Below are positions 1 through 9,771 of a stretch of DNA of 64,000 nt, in pieces. Source of the DNA: Candidatus Scatomonas pullistercoris (lineage in GTDB: Bacteria; Bacillota; Clostridia; Lachnospirales; Lachnospiraceae); contig DVOO01000029.1 in the NCBI GenBank assembly GCA_018713515.1, positions 57,154 to 121,153 of the forward strand, written 5' to 3'. A program made the translations under genes and the position numbers. Positions within the stretch are counted from its first letter, which is position 1, and every line of letters begins with the position of its first letter. Below the pieces are notes generated by a model. It made no database searches. It was given only the letters and a program-made list of their open reading frames with translations, and had not been told where the DNA came from.

Positions 1-376
1 TCTGCACACCCAGCTTTTCCATCCGGCGTTCCAGTCCCCGGATAATATCAGAAGAGTGGTCGGAGGCTGGAAAAGCACGGCTGCCCCGCTCCACCTTGGT
101 GCGGACGCCCAGCTCTTCAAAAAAGTCTATGGCGTTCCGGCTGTTAAAGCCGTATACGGAGCTGTAGAGAAATTTTGCGTTGGAAACCACGTTCGGAAAA
201 AAATCTTCCTCCCGGCAGGCATTGGTAAAATTGCATCTTCCCTTGCCGGTAATAAACAGCTTCTTCCCAAGCTTTTCATTCTGTTCAAACACATGAACCA
301 GGGCTCCCCTCTCCGCCGCAAAAACGGCCAGGGCCATGCCGGCGGCTCCTCCGCCGATCACCAGAATTTTACTCAT
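1..376 (-). CDS. NAD(P)/FAD-dependent oxidoreductase, BaiN/HI0933-like family (3' end outside window)
   Basis: Manual minus-strand translation from 376: MSKILVIGGGAAGMALAVFAAERGALVHVFEQNEKLGKKLFITGKGRCNFTNAC...; Rossmann GxGxxG and the KLGKKLxITGKGRCNxTN signature; open to the window edge. Confidence 0.92.
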   Translation of the reverse strand, partial: MSKILVIGGGAAGMALAVFAAERGALVHVFEQNEKLGKKLFITGKGRCNFTNACREEDFFPNVVSNAKFLYSSVYGFNSRNAIDFFEELGVRTKVERGSRAFPASDHSSDIIRGLERRMEKLGVQ

Positions 377-377
377 C

Positions 378-1304
378 TTACGCCTCCTGCCTTGTCTCCG
401 CCAGATTCAGCTTCATCTTACTGTCCAGATAATTAATCTCATCACTGCTGTAAACCTGATATTCATCCCATATCTTTTCCATTGTGGTCAGCGTCTCCAT
501 CACCTCCGTCTGGCGCTTCATGCAGAGTGCCACCACCAGAGCGTTAATCACGCTTAAGGGTGCCGTCAGAGAGTCCACAATGGACGCCATATCACTTCTG
601 GCCACCAGGTTGCAGGAAGAGTATAGATTCATGGGGGAATGAACGCTGTCCGTCAGCGTAATCACCTTTGCGTTTCGATTGTTGGCAAATTCCATGGCTT
701 TCAGGGTCCGCATGGAATATCTCGGAAAACTGATTCCGATAATTACATCCTTCTGGCTGATCCGTATCATCTGCTCAAAAATTTCACTGGCGCTGTTGGT
801 GGTCACCAGCCTGACTCTGTCAAAAATCTGATTCAGATAAAAGCTGAGAAAGCTGGCCAGGGGGGCACAGCTCCGGATCCCCACCACATAAATCGTCTCT
901 GCCTGCAGAATGTCCTCCACCGCCGTCCGGAAGGCGTCCCGGTCAATCTGTTCCAGGGTCAGCTTGATCTTATCTATGTCTGACTGCAGAACCGTATCCA
1001 GAATCTTTTCCTCCGGCATCCGGCCATAGGTAACCTCCATGCGCTGGATGGAATTCAGCCGGTTGATCACCAGCTCTTCCAGGGCTCTGTGGAATTCCGG
1101 ATACCCGTTATATCCCAGCTGGGCGGCGAATCGCACAGTGGTGGATTCACTGACTCCCACCTCTTCTCCCAGTCTGGCTGCCGTCATAAAAACAGCTTTA
1201 TCATAGTGCTCCATTATATATGCCGCCAGACGCTTCTGACCCTTGCTGAGGGTGCCGTACTGATTTTTCAGTCTGGACAGCAGATTTTCGCTCTGTTGTG
1301 TCAT
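378..1304 (-). CDS. MurR/RpiR family transcriptional regulator (HTH + SIS domain)
   Basis: N-terminal HTH (AARLGEEVGVSESTTVRFAAQLGYNGYPEF) and SIS-like domain (YVVGIRSCAPLASFLSFYL). Confidence 0.92.
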   Translation of the reverse strand: MTQQSENLLSRLKNQYGTLSKGQKRLAAYIMEHYDKAVFMTAARLGEEVGVSESTTVRFAAQLGYNGYPEFHRALEELVINRLNSIQRMEVTYGRMPEEKILDTVLQSDIDKIKLTLEQIDRDAFRTAVEDILQAETIYVVGIRSCAPLASFLSFYLNQIFDRVRLVTTNSASEIFEQMIRISQKDVIIGISFPRYSMRTLKAMEFANNRNAKVITLTDSVHSPMNLYSSCNLVARSDMASIVDSLTAPLSVINALVVALCMKRQTEVMETLTTMEKIWDEYQVYSSDEINYLDSKMKLNLAETRQEA

Positions 1305-1394
1305 GATTCGCTACTTCACTTTCCGGCGCATATGATCCGCCTTCCGGCGCCGCCTGTCCAAGGTAGTATAGCATAAAAAACCCTCTGCCGCAAC

Positions 1395-1435
1395 AAGGCC
1401 GGCAGGGAGCGGAAGACTCCGCCTCTGCCGGCCTT
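1395..1435 (-). terminator. Stem-loop just 3' of the S66 peptidase gene
   Basis: Inverted repeat AAGGCCGGCAG...CTGCCGGCCTT; no long U-tract on the minus side. Confidence 0.55.
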
Positions 1436-1438
1436 TTC

Positions 1439-2299
1439 TCAGACTGGTTTTTCTTCTATTATATATCTTCCGCCTATCACCAGCGCTCTGGACGCCCCGC
1501 CGTGCCCCACCTCACTGGCTGCCGCCACCGGCAGGCCGGAGGGGAGCCCGCACCGGGAAAGCAGCGTCCCTACATCCGGATTGGCCGGATTCTTCGAGAG
1601 TTCCGTGAAAGTTCCAAGGAGCAGGCCGGCAATTTTCCGAAACACCCCCAACTGGGAGAGCTGGGCCAGGAGGGAAGCGATCAGCTCCGGACCTCCGCCC
1701 AGTGATTCCAGAAACAGAAGCTTTCCATCCAGATCGGGAAAATACGGCGTTCCGGCCAGCTTCAGAAAGCAGCGGAGATTTCCTCCCACCAGAATTCCTT
1801 CCATGGAATGTCCCCGGCAGAATCTCCAGTTTACAGAAAAAAGATCCCCTTTCCCGTCCATCCACCGTCCAAACCGTTCTCTCTGCAGAGCGCCCGCATC
1901 CCTGACAAGATTCCGGACCTGCCAGAGGACTCCTGAATTCCCGGTTTTTGTATAAACAGCATTCAGAATCACCGTGCAGTCGCTGTAACCCCAGAAGGGC
2001 TTGGGATGCTTCTTCACAGCTTCAAAGTCCAGCCAGGGCAGTATCTCATTGGCCCCGTTGCCCCCGGACACATCGAAAAGCGCACGGATTCTTTCATCCC
2101 GGTAACAGCGGTTCAGAATCTCCGCCTTTTCCCTGCCGCTTTTTTCCAGCGGTTTCTCCCCAAAAAGATGCGGACCCGCTGCCGGTATAAGCCCCAGCGC
2201 CTCCAGGCAGCCGCACAGTTCCTGTATCTGCGCTTCTGCTGTCCGGGGAAGAAGATCGGAACAGGCAGTCAGCGCAACCATTTCTCCTTCTTTTAACAT
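1439..2299 (-). CDS. S66 family LD-carboxypeptidase / MccF-like peptidase
   Basis: MLKEGEMVALTACSDLL..., FDVSGGNGANEILPWLDFEAVKKHPKPFWGYSDCTVILNAVYTKTG is S66-like; start moved to the internal Met at 2299 from the longer ORF. Confidence 0.85.
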   Translation of the reverse strand: MLKEGEMVALTACSDLLPRTAEAQIQELCGCLEALGLIPAAGPHLFGEKPLEKSGREKAEILNRCYRDERIRALFDVSGGNGANEILPWLDFEAVKKHPKPFWGYSDCTVILNAVYTKTGNSGVLWQVRNLVRDAGALQRERFGRWMDGKGDLFSVNWRFCRGHSMEGILVGGNLRCFLKLAGTPYFPDLDGKLLFLESLGGGPELIASLLAQLSQLGVFRKIAGLLLGTFTELSKNPANPDVGTLLSRCGLPSGLPVAAASEVGHGGASRALVIGGRYIIEEKPV

Positions 2300-2300
2300 C

Positions 2301-3434
2301 TTACAGTCCAAGCTTTCCCGCAAAATCCGCCATAGCTTCCGAAACCCGGATCTGCTGGGGACAGACCTTCTCACAGCTTCTGCAGCCGATGCAGGCGCTG
2401 GGAAGTTTTTCCTTGGGGAAAGCAGCCAGAGCCATGGGAGCGATGAACCCGCCCTCCGTGAAGCAGTGCTCATTGTACAGGGCCAGCAGCTCCGGGATAT
2501 CCAGATGCTGCGGACAATGGCTTACACAGTAATGACAGGCTGTGCAGGGCAGAACAATTTTCTTTACCATACCTTCCGCAACGGACAGAAGCGCTTCCAT
2601 CTCCTCGCCATTAAGGGGTTTATCCTCCTCAAAGGTGCGGATGTTCTCCTCCATCTGAGAAAGGCTTGACATCCCGGATAGAACCATCGTCACTTCCGGC
2701 CGGGACTGAAGGAAGCGGAATGCCCAGGCAGGAATGCTCTCCTGCGGGCGCAGGCTTCTCAGCTTCTTCTCATCCTCCGGATCCAGCGAAGCCAGGCGGC
2801 CGCCCCGCAGGGGCTCCATCACCCATACGGGAAGATGGTATTCCTTCAGCAGCTCCACCTTCTTCTCCGCTTCCTGAAAGCTCCAGTCCAGATAATTCAG
2901 CTGAATCTGGCAGAATTCCATACTCTGCCCGTATGCCTCCAGAAACCGTTTCAGCACCTGGTAACCGCCGTGGGCGGAAAAGCCCAGGTGACGGATCCTT
3001 CCGTTTTCCTTCTGCTTCAGCAGATACTCGCAGATACCGTACCCGGGATCCAGATAGGCGTCTATATTCATCTCGCAGACATTGTGAAAAAGATAAAAAT
3101 CAAAATATTCTACGCCGCATTTTTCCAGCTGCTTTTCAAAAATCTCCTCTACCTTATCCATATTGGAGAGATCGTATCCCGGAAACTTATCGGTCAGAAA
3201 AAAGCTGTCTCTGGGATAGCGGCCAAGGGCCTTTCCCAGGACCCTCTCTGAATTTCCATCGTGGTATCCCCAGGCCGTATCATAATAATTTACTCCATGC
3301 TCCATGGCGTAATCCACCATCTTTTCTGCCGCCGGCACATCGATCCTGGCGTCATCCCCCTCAAGCACCGGAAGCCGCATGGCACCCATGCCAAGGGCCG
3401 ATAATTTTAAATTCTGAAATGTTCTGTATATCAT
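2301..3434 (-). CDS. Aldo/keto reductase with C-terminal 4Fe-4S ferredoxin-type domain
   Basis: AKR N-terminus (LSALGMGAMRLP, YDTAWGYHDGNSERVLGKAL) and two Cys clusters (CTACHYCVSHCP, CIGCRSCEKVCP). Confidence 0.93.
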   Translation of the reverse strand: MIYRTFQNLKLSALGMGAMRLPVLEGDDARIDVPAAEKMVDYAMEHGVNYYDTAWGYHDGNSERVLGKALGRYPRDSFFLTDKFPGYDLSNMDKVEEIFEKQLEKCGVEYFDFYLFHNVCEMNIDAYLDPGYGICEYLLKQKENGRIRHLGFSAHGGYQVLKRFLEAYGQSMEFCQIQLNYLDWSFQEAEKKVELLKEYHLPVWVMEPLRGGRLASLDPEDEKKLRSLRPQESIPAWAFRFLQSRPEVTMVLSGMSSLSQMEENIRTFEEDKPLNGEEMEALLSVAEGMVKKIVLPCTACHYCVSHCPQHLDIPELLALYNEHCFTEGGFIAPMALAAFPKEKLPSACIGCRSCEKVCPQQIRVSEAMADFAGKLGL

Positions 3435-3529
3435 TCCCCATTCCTCCCATCTTTTCCTGCTGTCAAGTATAAATCACCCTCTCCCCAAAAGACAAATAGA
3501 AAAATCAAATGCTCTTTTATACCTGAAAG

Positions 3530-3670
3530 CTATGCATCCGGGAAGGAGCCTCTTATTCCAGCGGCTGCTCTGAAACTGTAAAGATGACGGCTCCCCCTCT
3601 TCTGGCGGCATGCGGCAAATGATAAGCTTACGGCTCCCGCCGCCAAAAACAATCCTGCTCTTTTTTTCAT
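3530..3670 (-). CDS. Small putative lipoprotein / signal-peptide ORF (46 aa)
   Basis: Manual translation MKKRAGLFLAAGAVSLSFAACRQKRGSRHLYSFRAAAGIRGSFPDA*; GGAGGGG ribosome-binding site 6 nt upstream; below the ORF-track cutoff. Confidence 0.45.
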   Translation of the reverse strand: MKKRAGLFLAAGAVSLSFAACRQKRGSRHLYSFRAAAGIRGSFPDA

Positions 3671-3737
3671 TTTCTGCCCCTCCAAAACAAATATCGCTCG
3701 ACCCTCAATGCTTCTGCTTCTACTATTATATCATGGC

Positions 3738-3787
3738 GAAGCCGGAGAGCCCAGCAAATGTTTCCATTCGCTGGGCTCTCCGGCTTC
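3738..3787 (-). terminator. Perfect 18-bp inverted repeat just 3' of leuS
   Basis: GAAGCCGGAGAGCCCAGC-N14-GCTGGGCTCTCCGGCTTC; no obvious U-tract. Confidence 0.65.
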
Positions 3788-3801
3788 ACCTGCATTTGTC
3801 T

Positions 3802-6216
3802 TTATTTCATAACAATATTGATGATCTTTCCGGGAACGTAGATTTCCTTTACGATATTTCCGGTAAGCTTCTCTTTTACTGCCTCTTTTCCGGCAGCCAG
3901 CGCGTCTTCCCTGGAGATGTCTCTGGATACGCTGACTACGGCCCTCGTCTTTCCGTTGATCTGCACGGGGATTTCCACTGTGTCGTCCTTCATGGCCTCT
4001 TCATCGTGCTCCGGCCATTTTTCATGGAAAATAGTCTCTGTATGACCGTACTGCTCCCACAGTTCCTCCGCCACATGGGGGGCGAAGGGCGCCAGAAGAC
4101 GGATAAAGGTCTCGATGGTCTCCCGGTCAATGCCGCCGGTCTTTTTGGCCAGGTCGATGAGCTTGTTGTTATACTCCATAAAGGCGGAGATCACCGTATT
4201 CAGGCTGAAGCTCTCCAGCCTCTGTGTCACATCGTGGACGAGGCGGTGGCGGATTTTTACCATCTCCTTCGTCTCTGCCACACCGGCCTCCCGGCTGTCC
4301 AGAGCCAGATTCCAGAACCGTTTCAGGAAACGGTTGACGCCGTCGATTCCCCGGTCATCCCACTCGGCATCCAGCTCCGGCGGTCCCACGAAAAGCTCGT
4401 ACATTCTCAGGGAATCACAGCCGTAATCGCGCACCAGTTCATCAGGAGAAACCACATTGCCCTTGGATTTGCTCATCTTGATGCCGTTCTTTCCGGTAAT
4501 CATTCCCTGGTTGAACAGTCTCTGGAAGGGCTCGTCAAAATCAATAACGCCGATATCGCACAGGAACTTTGTATAGAATCTGGAGTACAGAAGATGCAGC
4601 ACCGCGTGCTCCACGCCGCCGATATACATATCCACCGGCAGATATTTATCGGCCTTCTCCCGGGATACCAGTTCCTGGTCGTTATGATTATCCACATACC
4701 GCAGGAAATACCAGGAGGAGCCTGCCCACTGGGGCATGGTATTTGTCTCCCTCTTGGCGTCCGCTCCGCAGACGGGGCACTTGCAGTTCACCCACTCATC
4801 GATGGCGGCCAAGGGGGACTCTCCGGTTCCCGTAGGCTGATAACTCTTCACATCCGGAAGCATCAGAGGCAGTTCCTCCTCGGGCACCGGCACATTGCCG
4901 CAGTGGGGACAGTGGATAATCGGAATCGGCTCTCCCCAGTATCTCTGGCGGGAGAATACCCAGTCCCTGAGCTTATAGTTAACGGTCTTCCGTCCGCATC
5001 CCATCTTCTCGATCATGTGGGGAGCCTCTTTTTTCAGTACGGAGGATTCCATGCCATTCCACTCTCCGGAGTTGATCATGGTGCCGGAAGCCTCCGTATA
5101 TGCTTCCGTCATGTTCTCAATTTCTTTTCCGTCTTTAGCGATAACCTGCACAATCGGAAGTCCGAATTTCTTTGCAAACTCAAAGTCACGGTCATCATGC
5201 GCCGGCACACACATGATGGCACCGGTACCGTAGTCCGCCAGCACATAGTCGGAAAGCCAGATGGGAACCTTTTTCTGGTTCAGCGGATTAATGGCGTAGC
5301 TTCCGGTGAACACGCCTGTCTTTTCCTTTGCCTGCATCCGGTCCACATTGGACTTCATGGACGCATCGTAAATATATTTTTCCACAGCCTCCCTGTTTTC
5401 CGGCGTGGCCAGGCTCTGCGCCATATCATGCTCCGGAGACAATACCATGAAAGTGGCCCCGTGGAGGGTATCCGGCCTGGTGGTGTAGACGGTGATCTTT
5501 TCCTCCCTTCCGTCGATGGGGAAATCCACCTCGGCGCCGTAGGATTTTCCGATCCAGTCTGTCTGCATCTTCTTTACCTTTTCCGGCCAGTCCAGCTTAT
5601 CCAGATCATTCAGAAGCCTGTCCGCGTACTTGGTGATGCGGAGCATCCACTGACGCAGATTCTTCTTTGTCACCTCGGCGCCGCAGCGCTCACAGCGTCC
5701 GTTCACCACCTCTTCATTGGCCAGACCCGTCTTGCAGGAAGGACACCAGTTAATGGGAAACTCCTTCTCATAGGCAAGACCCTTCCTGAACATCTGCACA
5801 AAGATCCACTGGGTCCATTTATAAAACTTTGGATCCGTGGTATTCAGTTCCATATCCCAGTCATAGATCGCCGCGATATCCTGGATCTGTTTCTTAATGT
5901 GGGCCACATTCTCCGCCGTGGATTTGGCGGGATGCACGCCCATCTTAATGGCGTAATTTTCCGCCGGTAACCCGAAGGCATCCCATCCCATGGGATGAAT
6001 CACGTAATAGCCCTGCATCAGCTTGTAGCGGCTCCAGACATCGGAGATCACATATCCTCTCCAGTGTCCCACGTGCAGACCGTTTCCGGAAGGATAGGGG
6101 AACATATCCAGACAGTAATATTTCGGCTTTTTGCCGTCATTTACATTAATGGGATGTTTTTCCCAGTTTTCTCTCCATTTTTTCTCAATCGCCCTGTGAT
6201 TGAATGGTATTGCCAT
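3802..6216 (-). CDS. leuS: Leucyl-tRNA synthetase
   Basis: 804 aa; FPYPSGNGLHVGHWRGY (HIGH region), KMSKSKGN motif, LeuRS editing domain. Confidence 0.98.
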   Translation of the reverse strand: MAIPFNHRAIEKKWRENWEKHPINVNDGKKPKYYCLDMFPYPSGNGLHVGHWRGYVISDVWSRYKLMQGYYVIHPMGWDAFGLPAENYAIKMGVHPAKSTAENVAHIKKQIQDIAAIYDWDMELNTTDPKFYKWTQWIFVQMFRKGLAYEKEFPINWCPSCKTGLANEEVVNGRCERCGAEVTKKNLRQWMLRITKYADRLLNDLDKLDWPEKVKKMQTDWIGKSYGAEVDFPIDGREEKITVYTTRPDTLHGATFMVLSPEHDMAQSLATPENREAVEKYIYDASMKSNVDRMQAKEKTGVFTGSYAINPLNQKKVPIWLSDYVLADYGTGAIMCVPAHDDRDFEFAKKFGLPIVQVIAKDGKEIENMTEAYTEASGTMINSGEWNGMESSVLKKEAPHMIEKMGCGRKTVNYKLRDWVFSRQRYWGEPIPIIHCPHCGNVPVPEEELPLMLPDVKSYQPTGTGESPLAAIDEWVNCKCPVCGADAKRETNTMPQWAGSSWYFLRYVDNHNDQELVSREKADKYLPVDMYIGGVEHAVLHLLYSRFYTKFLCDIGVIDFDEPFQRLFNQGMITGKNGIKMSKSKGNVVSPDELVRDYGCDSLRMYELFVGPPELDAEWDDRGIDGVNRFLKRFWNLALDSREAGVAETKEMVKIRHRLVHDVTQRLESFSLNTVISAFMEYNNKLIDLAKKTGGIDRETIETFIRLLAPFAPHVAEELWEQYGHTETIFHEKWPEHDEEAMKDDTVEIPVQINGKTRAVVSVSRDISREDALAAGKEAVKEKLTGNIVKEIYVPGKIINIVMK

Positions 6217-6342
6217 TTCTGATTCTCCTCCTGTCAGATAAAATGCCCCAATCTGGGGCAGCGCTCATAAAGTCATTATATGTATCCCTTTCTTTATTGT
6301 CAAGAAAATCCTGTTTTCCCGGGGACTGGAAGGCACAATGCA

Positions 6343-6375
6343 GCAGAGGCACCGCCGGTCCGGCGATGCCTCTGC
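6343..6375 (-). terminator. Stem-loop 3' of the EF-G-like gene
   Basis: GCAGAGGCACCGCCGGTCCGGCGATGCCTCTGC, near-perfect 16-bp arms. Confidence 0.6.
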
Positions 6376-6392
6376 ATACAGCTGTTCTGCTC

Positions 6393-8483
6393 TTATTCTT
6401 CAATCTGGGTCAGCTTGCTGGCTCTGGCGGCAACCTCCCTCTCCTGTACATCGGAGGGAGCCTGCTCATAGCGGGCAAACGCATAAGAGAAATCTCCGCT
6501 TCCGCCGGTCATGGAGCGCAGGCTTGTGGAGTACCCGTAAATCTCCAGCTCCGGAACCTCCGCCTCGATCACCGTATTGCCGCCCTGTTCCGGGTTCATG
6601 CCCAGCACCCGGCCTCTTCGCTTGTTCAGGTCGCCCATGACGTCTCCCGTATACTTGTCCGGAACCGTCACCTTCATAGTCACAATGGGCTCCAGCAGCA
6701 CAGGACCTGCCTCCATAAAACCTTTCTTAAATGCCATCATGGTAGCGGTCTTGAAGGCCATCTCGGAGGAATCCACCGGATGATAGGAGCCGTCGTAGAG
6801 GATGGCCTTGACGCCCACCACCGGATAGGCAGCCAGCGGGCCCGCCTGCACCGATTCCGCCAGACCCTTTTCCACAGCCGGGAAGTAGTTTTTCGGTACA
6901 GCACCTCCTACCACCTGCTGTTCAAAGATGAAGGGTGTCTCCAGATCTCCCGAGGACTCAAATTTCATCTTTACGTGGCCGTACTGACCGTGGCCGCCGG
7001 ACTGTTTCTTATATTTGGATTCCACATCCGACTTCCTGCGGATCGTCTCCCGGAAGGCTACCTTCGGCTGGGAAAGTTCTACTTCTACTTTATATCTCTC
7101 CTGGAGCTTGCTGACAATGATATCAATGTGCTGGTCACCGATGCCGTAGATCAGCGTCTGATGATTTGCGGAATCATTGACCACTTTCATAGTCAGATCC
7201 TCGGACATCATCTTCGCGAAGGCCTGAGAGATCTTATCCACATCCCCCTTGTTTTTCGGTTTATATCTCTTGGCCGTATAGGGCTTGGAGACCATCACCG
7301 GCCCGTAGGAAATGGGGTGCGCCTTGGTGGCCAGGGAGTCTCCCGTCTTCGCATCGCCCAGCTTGGCAATGGCGCCGATATCGCCGGCGTGAAGTTCCGG
7401 CACCTCAATGGGTTTATTTCCCTGAAGCACATACAGCTTATTCAGCTTTTCCTCGGAATCCTGCGTTACATTATACAGCGTGTCATCGTTCTTCACCACG
7501 CCGGAGCATACTTTGATCAGAGAATATTTGCCCAGGAAGGGATCCGCGATGGTCTTGAAAATAAACGCGCTCTTGGCTTTCTGGAAATCGTAGTCGGCAT
7601 CGTAAACAGAACCGCTGCTCTGATCCAGCCCCGCCTTCTCTCTCTGGGAAGGATCCGGGAAATATCCCACAATATCATCCAGCAGATTGGAAACGCCCCG
7701 CAGATTCACCGGAGAGCCCATGCAGACCGGCACCAGGCTGCCGTCCCCCACGTTGGTGGCCAGAGCCGCAGAAATCTCCGCCACGGAAAACTCCTCGCCG
7801 CTGAAGTAGCGGTCCATAAATTCCTCGCTGGTCTCCGCCACGGATTCCATCAGGGCCTCCCTGTATTTCTCCAGGTACTCTCTGGAGTATTCCGGGATCT
7901 CACACTCCTCTTTGCCGGCCTTATCAATATAGCGGCGGCCCTTGTTTTTGACAATGTTGATATATCCTACAAACTTTTCATTCTCGCGGATGGGCATGTG
8001 CAGCGGCGCGATTCTCTTTCCGTACAGCTCCTGCAGCTGCTCCACCACATTCCGGTAGCTTACATTATCAATATCCATGTCTGTGACAAAAATCATCCTG
8101 GGCAGCTTGTATCTCTCGCAGAGATCCCATGCCTTCTGGGTACCCACCTGCACGCCGGACTTTCCGGACACAACTATGATTGCCGCGTCCGCTGCGGCGG
8201 CGGCCTCTTCTGCTTCTCCGATAAAATCAAAGAAGCCCGGGGTGTCCAGGATGTTTATCTTTACCTTGCCCCATTCAACAGGAACGATGGAGGTGGAAAT
8301 TGAAAATTTACGTTTGATCTCTTCTTTATCGAAATCGCTGACAGTGTTCCCATCCGCAATCTTTCCAAGACGGTTTGTAATTCCGGAAAGATATGCCATA
8401 GCCTCCACCAGCGTAGTCTTTCCTGATCCGCCGTGCCCCAGCAGCACCACGTTTCTGATTCTGTCGGTTCTGAAAACGTCCAT
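6393..8483 (-). CDS. Elongation factor G-like translational GTPase
   Basis: GHGGSGKTTLVEAMAYLSG P-loop, DTPGFFDF G3, EF-G domain IV/V; divergent from canonical FusA. Confidence 0.93.
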   Translation of the reverse strand: MDVFRTDRIRNVVLLGHGGSGKTTLVEAMAYLSGITNRLGKIADGNTVSDFDKEEIKRKFSISTSIVPVEWGKVKINILDTPGFFDFIGEAEEAAAAADAAIIVVSGKSGVQVGTQKAWDLCERYKLPRMIFVTDMDIDNVSYRNVVEQLQELYGKRIAPLHMPIRENEKFVGYINIVKNKGRRYIDKAGKEECEIPEYSREYLEKYREALMESVAETSEEFMDRYFSGEEFSVAEISAALATNVGDGSLVPVCMGSPVNLRGVSNLLDDIVGYFPDPSQREKAGLDQSSGSVYDADYDFQKAKSAFIFKTIADPFLGKYSLIKVCSGVVKNDDTLYNVTQDSEEKLNKLYVLQGNKPIEVPELHAGDIGAIAKLGDAKTGDSLATKAHPISYGPVMVSKPYTAKRYKPKNKGDVDKISQAFAKMMSEDLTMKVVNDSANHQTLIYGIGDQHIDIIVSKLQERYKVEVELSQPKVAFRETIRRKSDVESKYKKQSGGHGQYGHVKMKFESSGDLETPFIFEQQVVGGAVPKNYFPAVEKGLAESVQAGPLAAYPVVGVKAILYDGSYHPVDSSEMAFKTATMMAFKKGFMEAGPVLLEPIVTMKVTVPDKYTGDVMGDLNKRRGRVLGMNPEQGGNTVIEAEVPELEIYGYSTSLRSMTGGSGDFSYAFARYEQAPSDVQEREVAARASKLTQIEE

Positions 8484-8635
8484 ATGTATTACCTCCCAAT
8501 CTGTTAGTCAGCAATATAGTTTTGCCATGTGTATATTCTACTAAATTTTTGTGAATTTATCAATAAAAATATCCATTTTGCTAAAATAATCATGAAACTC
8601 TCTCCGTCTTCCGGTACTTTTCTCTGATAGTTTTA

Positions 8636-8662
8636 CGATTTAAAGTTTCAAACTTTAAATCG
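8636..8662. promoter_or_regulatory. 27-bp perfect palindrome (candidate operator) upstream of the aro promoter
   Basis: CGATTTAAAGTTT-C-AAACTTTAAATCG, 8 bp upstream of the -35 element. Confidence 0.75.
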
Positions 8663-8670
8663 ATAAATCG

Positions 8671-8699
8671 TTGACTTTTTCTGTCCTTTGTCTTAGAAT
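8671..8699 (+). promoter_or_regulatory. Sigma-A-type promoter for aroF-tyrA-aroA
   Basis: TTGACT-N17-TAGAAT. Confidence 0.75.
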
Positions 8700-8750
8700 G
8701 AATGCGGGAAGTTTTCCCGCAAAATGTTGTACGATTGAGAGGATAAATCA

Positions 8751-9764
8751 ATGATTATCGTAATGAAGCCCAATGCCCCGGATGAGGCGGTCCGGCAGGT
8801 TACCGGCCTGATCCAGTCCAAGGGACTGGAGACACATCTCTCCCACGGAAAAGAAGTCACGATCATCGGCGTAGTGGGAGACAAAAATAAACTTTCCAAC
8901 GAAAACCTTACCATCCTTCCCTGGGTGGATAAACTGGTGCCTATCACAGAAAGCTATAAGCTCTCCAACCGGAAATTCCACCCGGAACCTTCCAGGATTC
9001 GGGTGAAAAATCACGAAATCGGTCCCGATACTCTGACCATTATGGCCGGCCCCTGCGCCGTGGAAACAGAAGAACAGCTTATGACCATTGCCCGGGAAGT
9101 CAAGAAGGGCGGTGCCCAGTTTGTCCGCGGCGGTGCCTACAAGCCGCGTACCTCCCCCTACTCTTTCCAGGGGCTGGAGGAAGAAGGACTCCGCTATATG
9201 GCAGAAGCAGGCAAAGAGTATGATCTCTGCACCATCTGCGAGGTAATCAGCGAGGAAGCGATTGAAGCGGCTTCCAAATACGTGGATATGCTACAGATCG
9301 GGGCCCGCAATATGCAGAACTTCCAGCTGCTGCGGGAGGCCGGCCGCTCAAAAATGCCGGTGCTCTTAAAGCGCGGCCTGGCCGCCACCATTGACGAGTG
9401 GCTGAACGCGGCTGAATATATCATCGCCGAGGGCAATCCCAACGTGGTTCTCTGTGAGCGCGGAATCCGCACCTACGAGACTTCCACCCGCAACACTCTG
9501 GACTTAAGCGCCGTTCCGGTGGTCCGCCAGAAATCGCATCTGCCCATTATTGTCGATCCCAGCCACGCCACCGGCGTCTGCGCCTATGTCCCGCCGCTGG
9601 CCAAAGCCGCCGTAGCCTGCGGAGCCGACGGGCTGATGATCGAGGTACACAACGATCCGGAGCACGCGCTCTCTGACGGTCCCCAGTCTCTGACCTTTCC
9701 GGCATTTCATCAGCTGATGGAAGAACTGGAGGGATACAGAAAACTGGCCGGCCGGGAACTGTGA
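8751..9764 (+). CDS. aroF: 3-deoxy-7-phosphoheptulonate synthase
   Basis: DAHP synthase core (MAGPCAVETEEQ, RGGAYKPRTSPYSFQG, DPSHATG) with an N-terminal ferredoxin-like regulatory domain. Confidence 0.96.
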   Translation: MIIVMKPNAPDEAVRQVTGLIQSKGLETHLSHGKEVTIIGVVGDKNKLSNENLTILPWVDKLVPITESYKLSNRKFHPEPSRIRVKNHEIGPDTLTIMAGPCAVETEEQLMTIAREVKKGGAQFVRGGAYKPRTSPYSFQGLEEEGLRYMAEAGKEYDLCTICEVISEEAIEAASKYVDMLQIGARNMQNFQLLREAGRSKMPVLLKRGLAATIDEWLNAAEYIIAEGNPNVVLCERGIRTYETSTRNTLDLSAVPVVRQKSHLPIIVDPSHATGVCAYVPPLAKAAVACGADGLMIEVHNDPEHALSDGPQSLTFPAFHQLMEELEGYRKLAGREL

Positions 9765-9771
9765 GCCCGAC

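Noticed and set aside
3610-5970. 786-aa plus-strand ORF
   Set aside because: Antisense to leuS, whose protein motifs are unambiguous; a by-product of GC-rich codon usage.
6204-8303. 699-aa plus-strand ORF
   Set aside because: Antisense to the EF-G-like GTPase; no recognisable domain.
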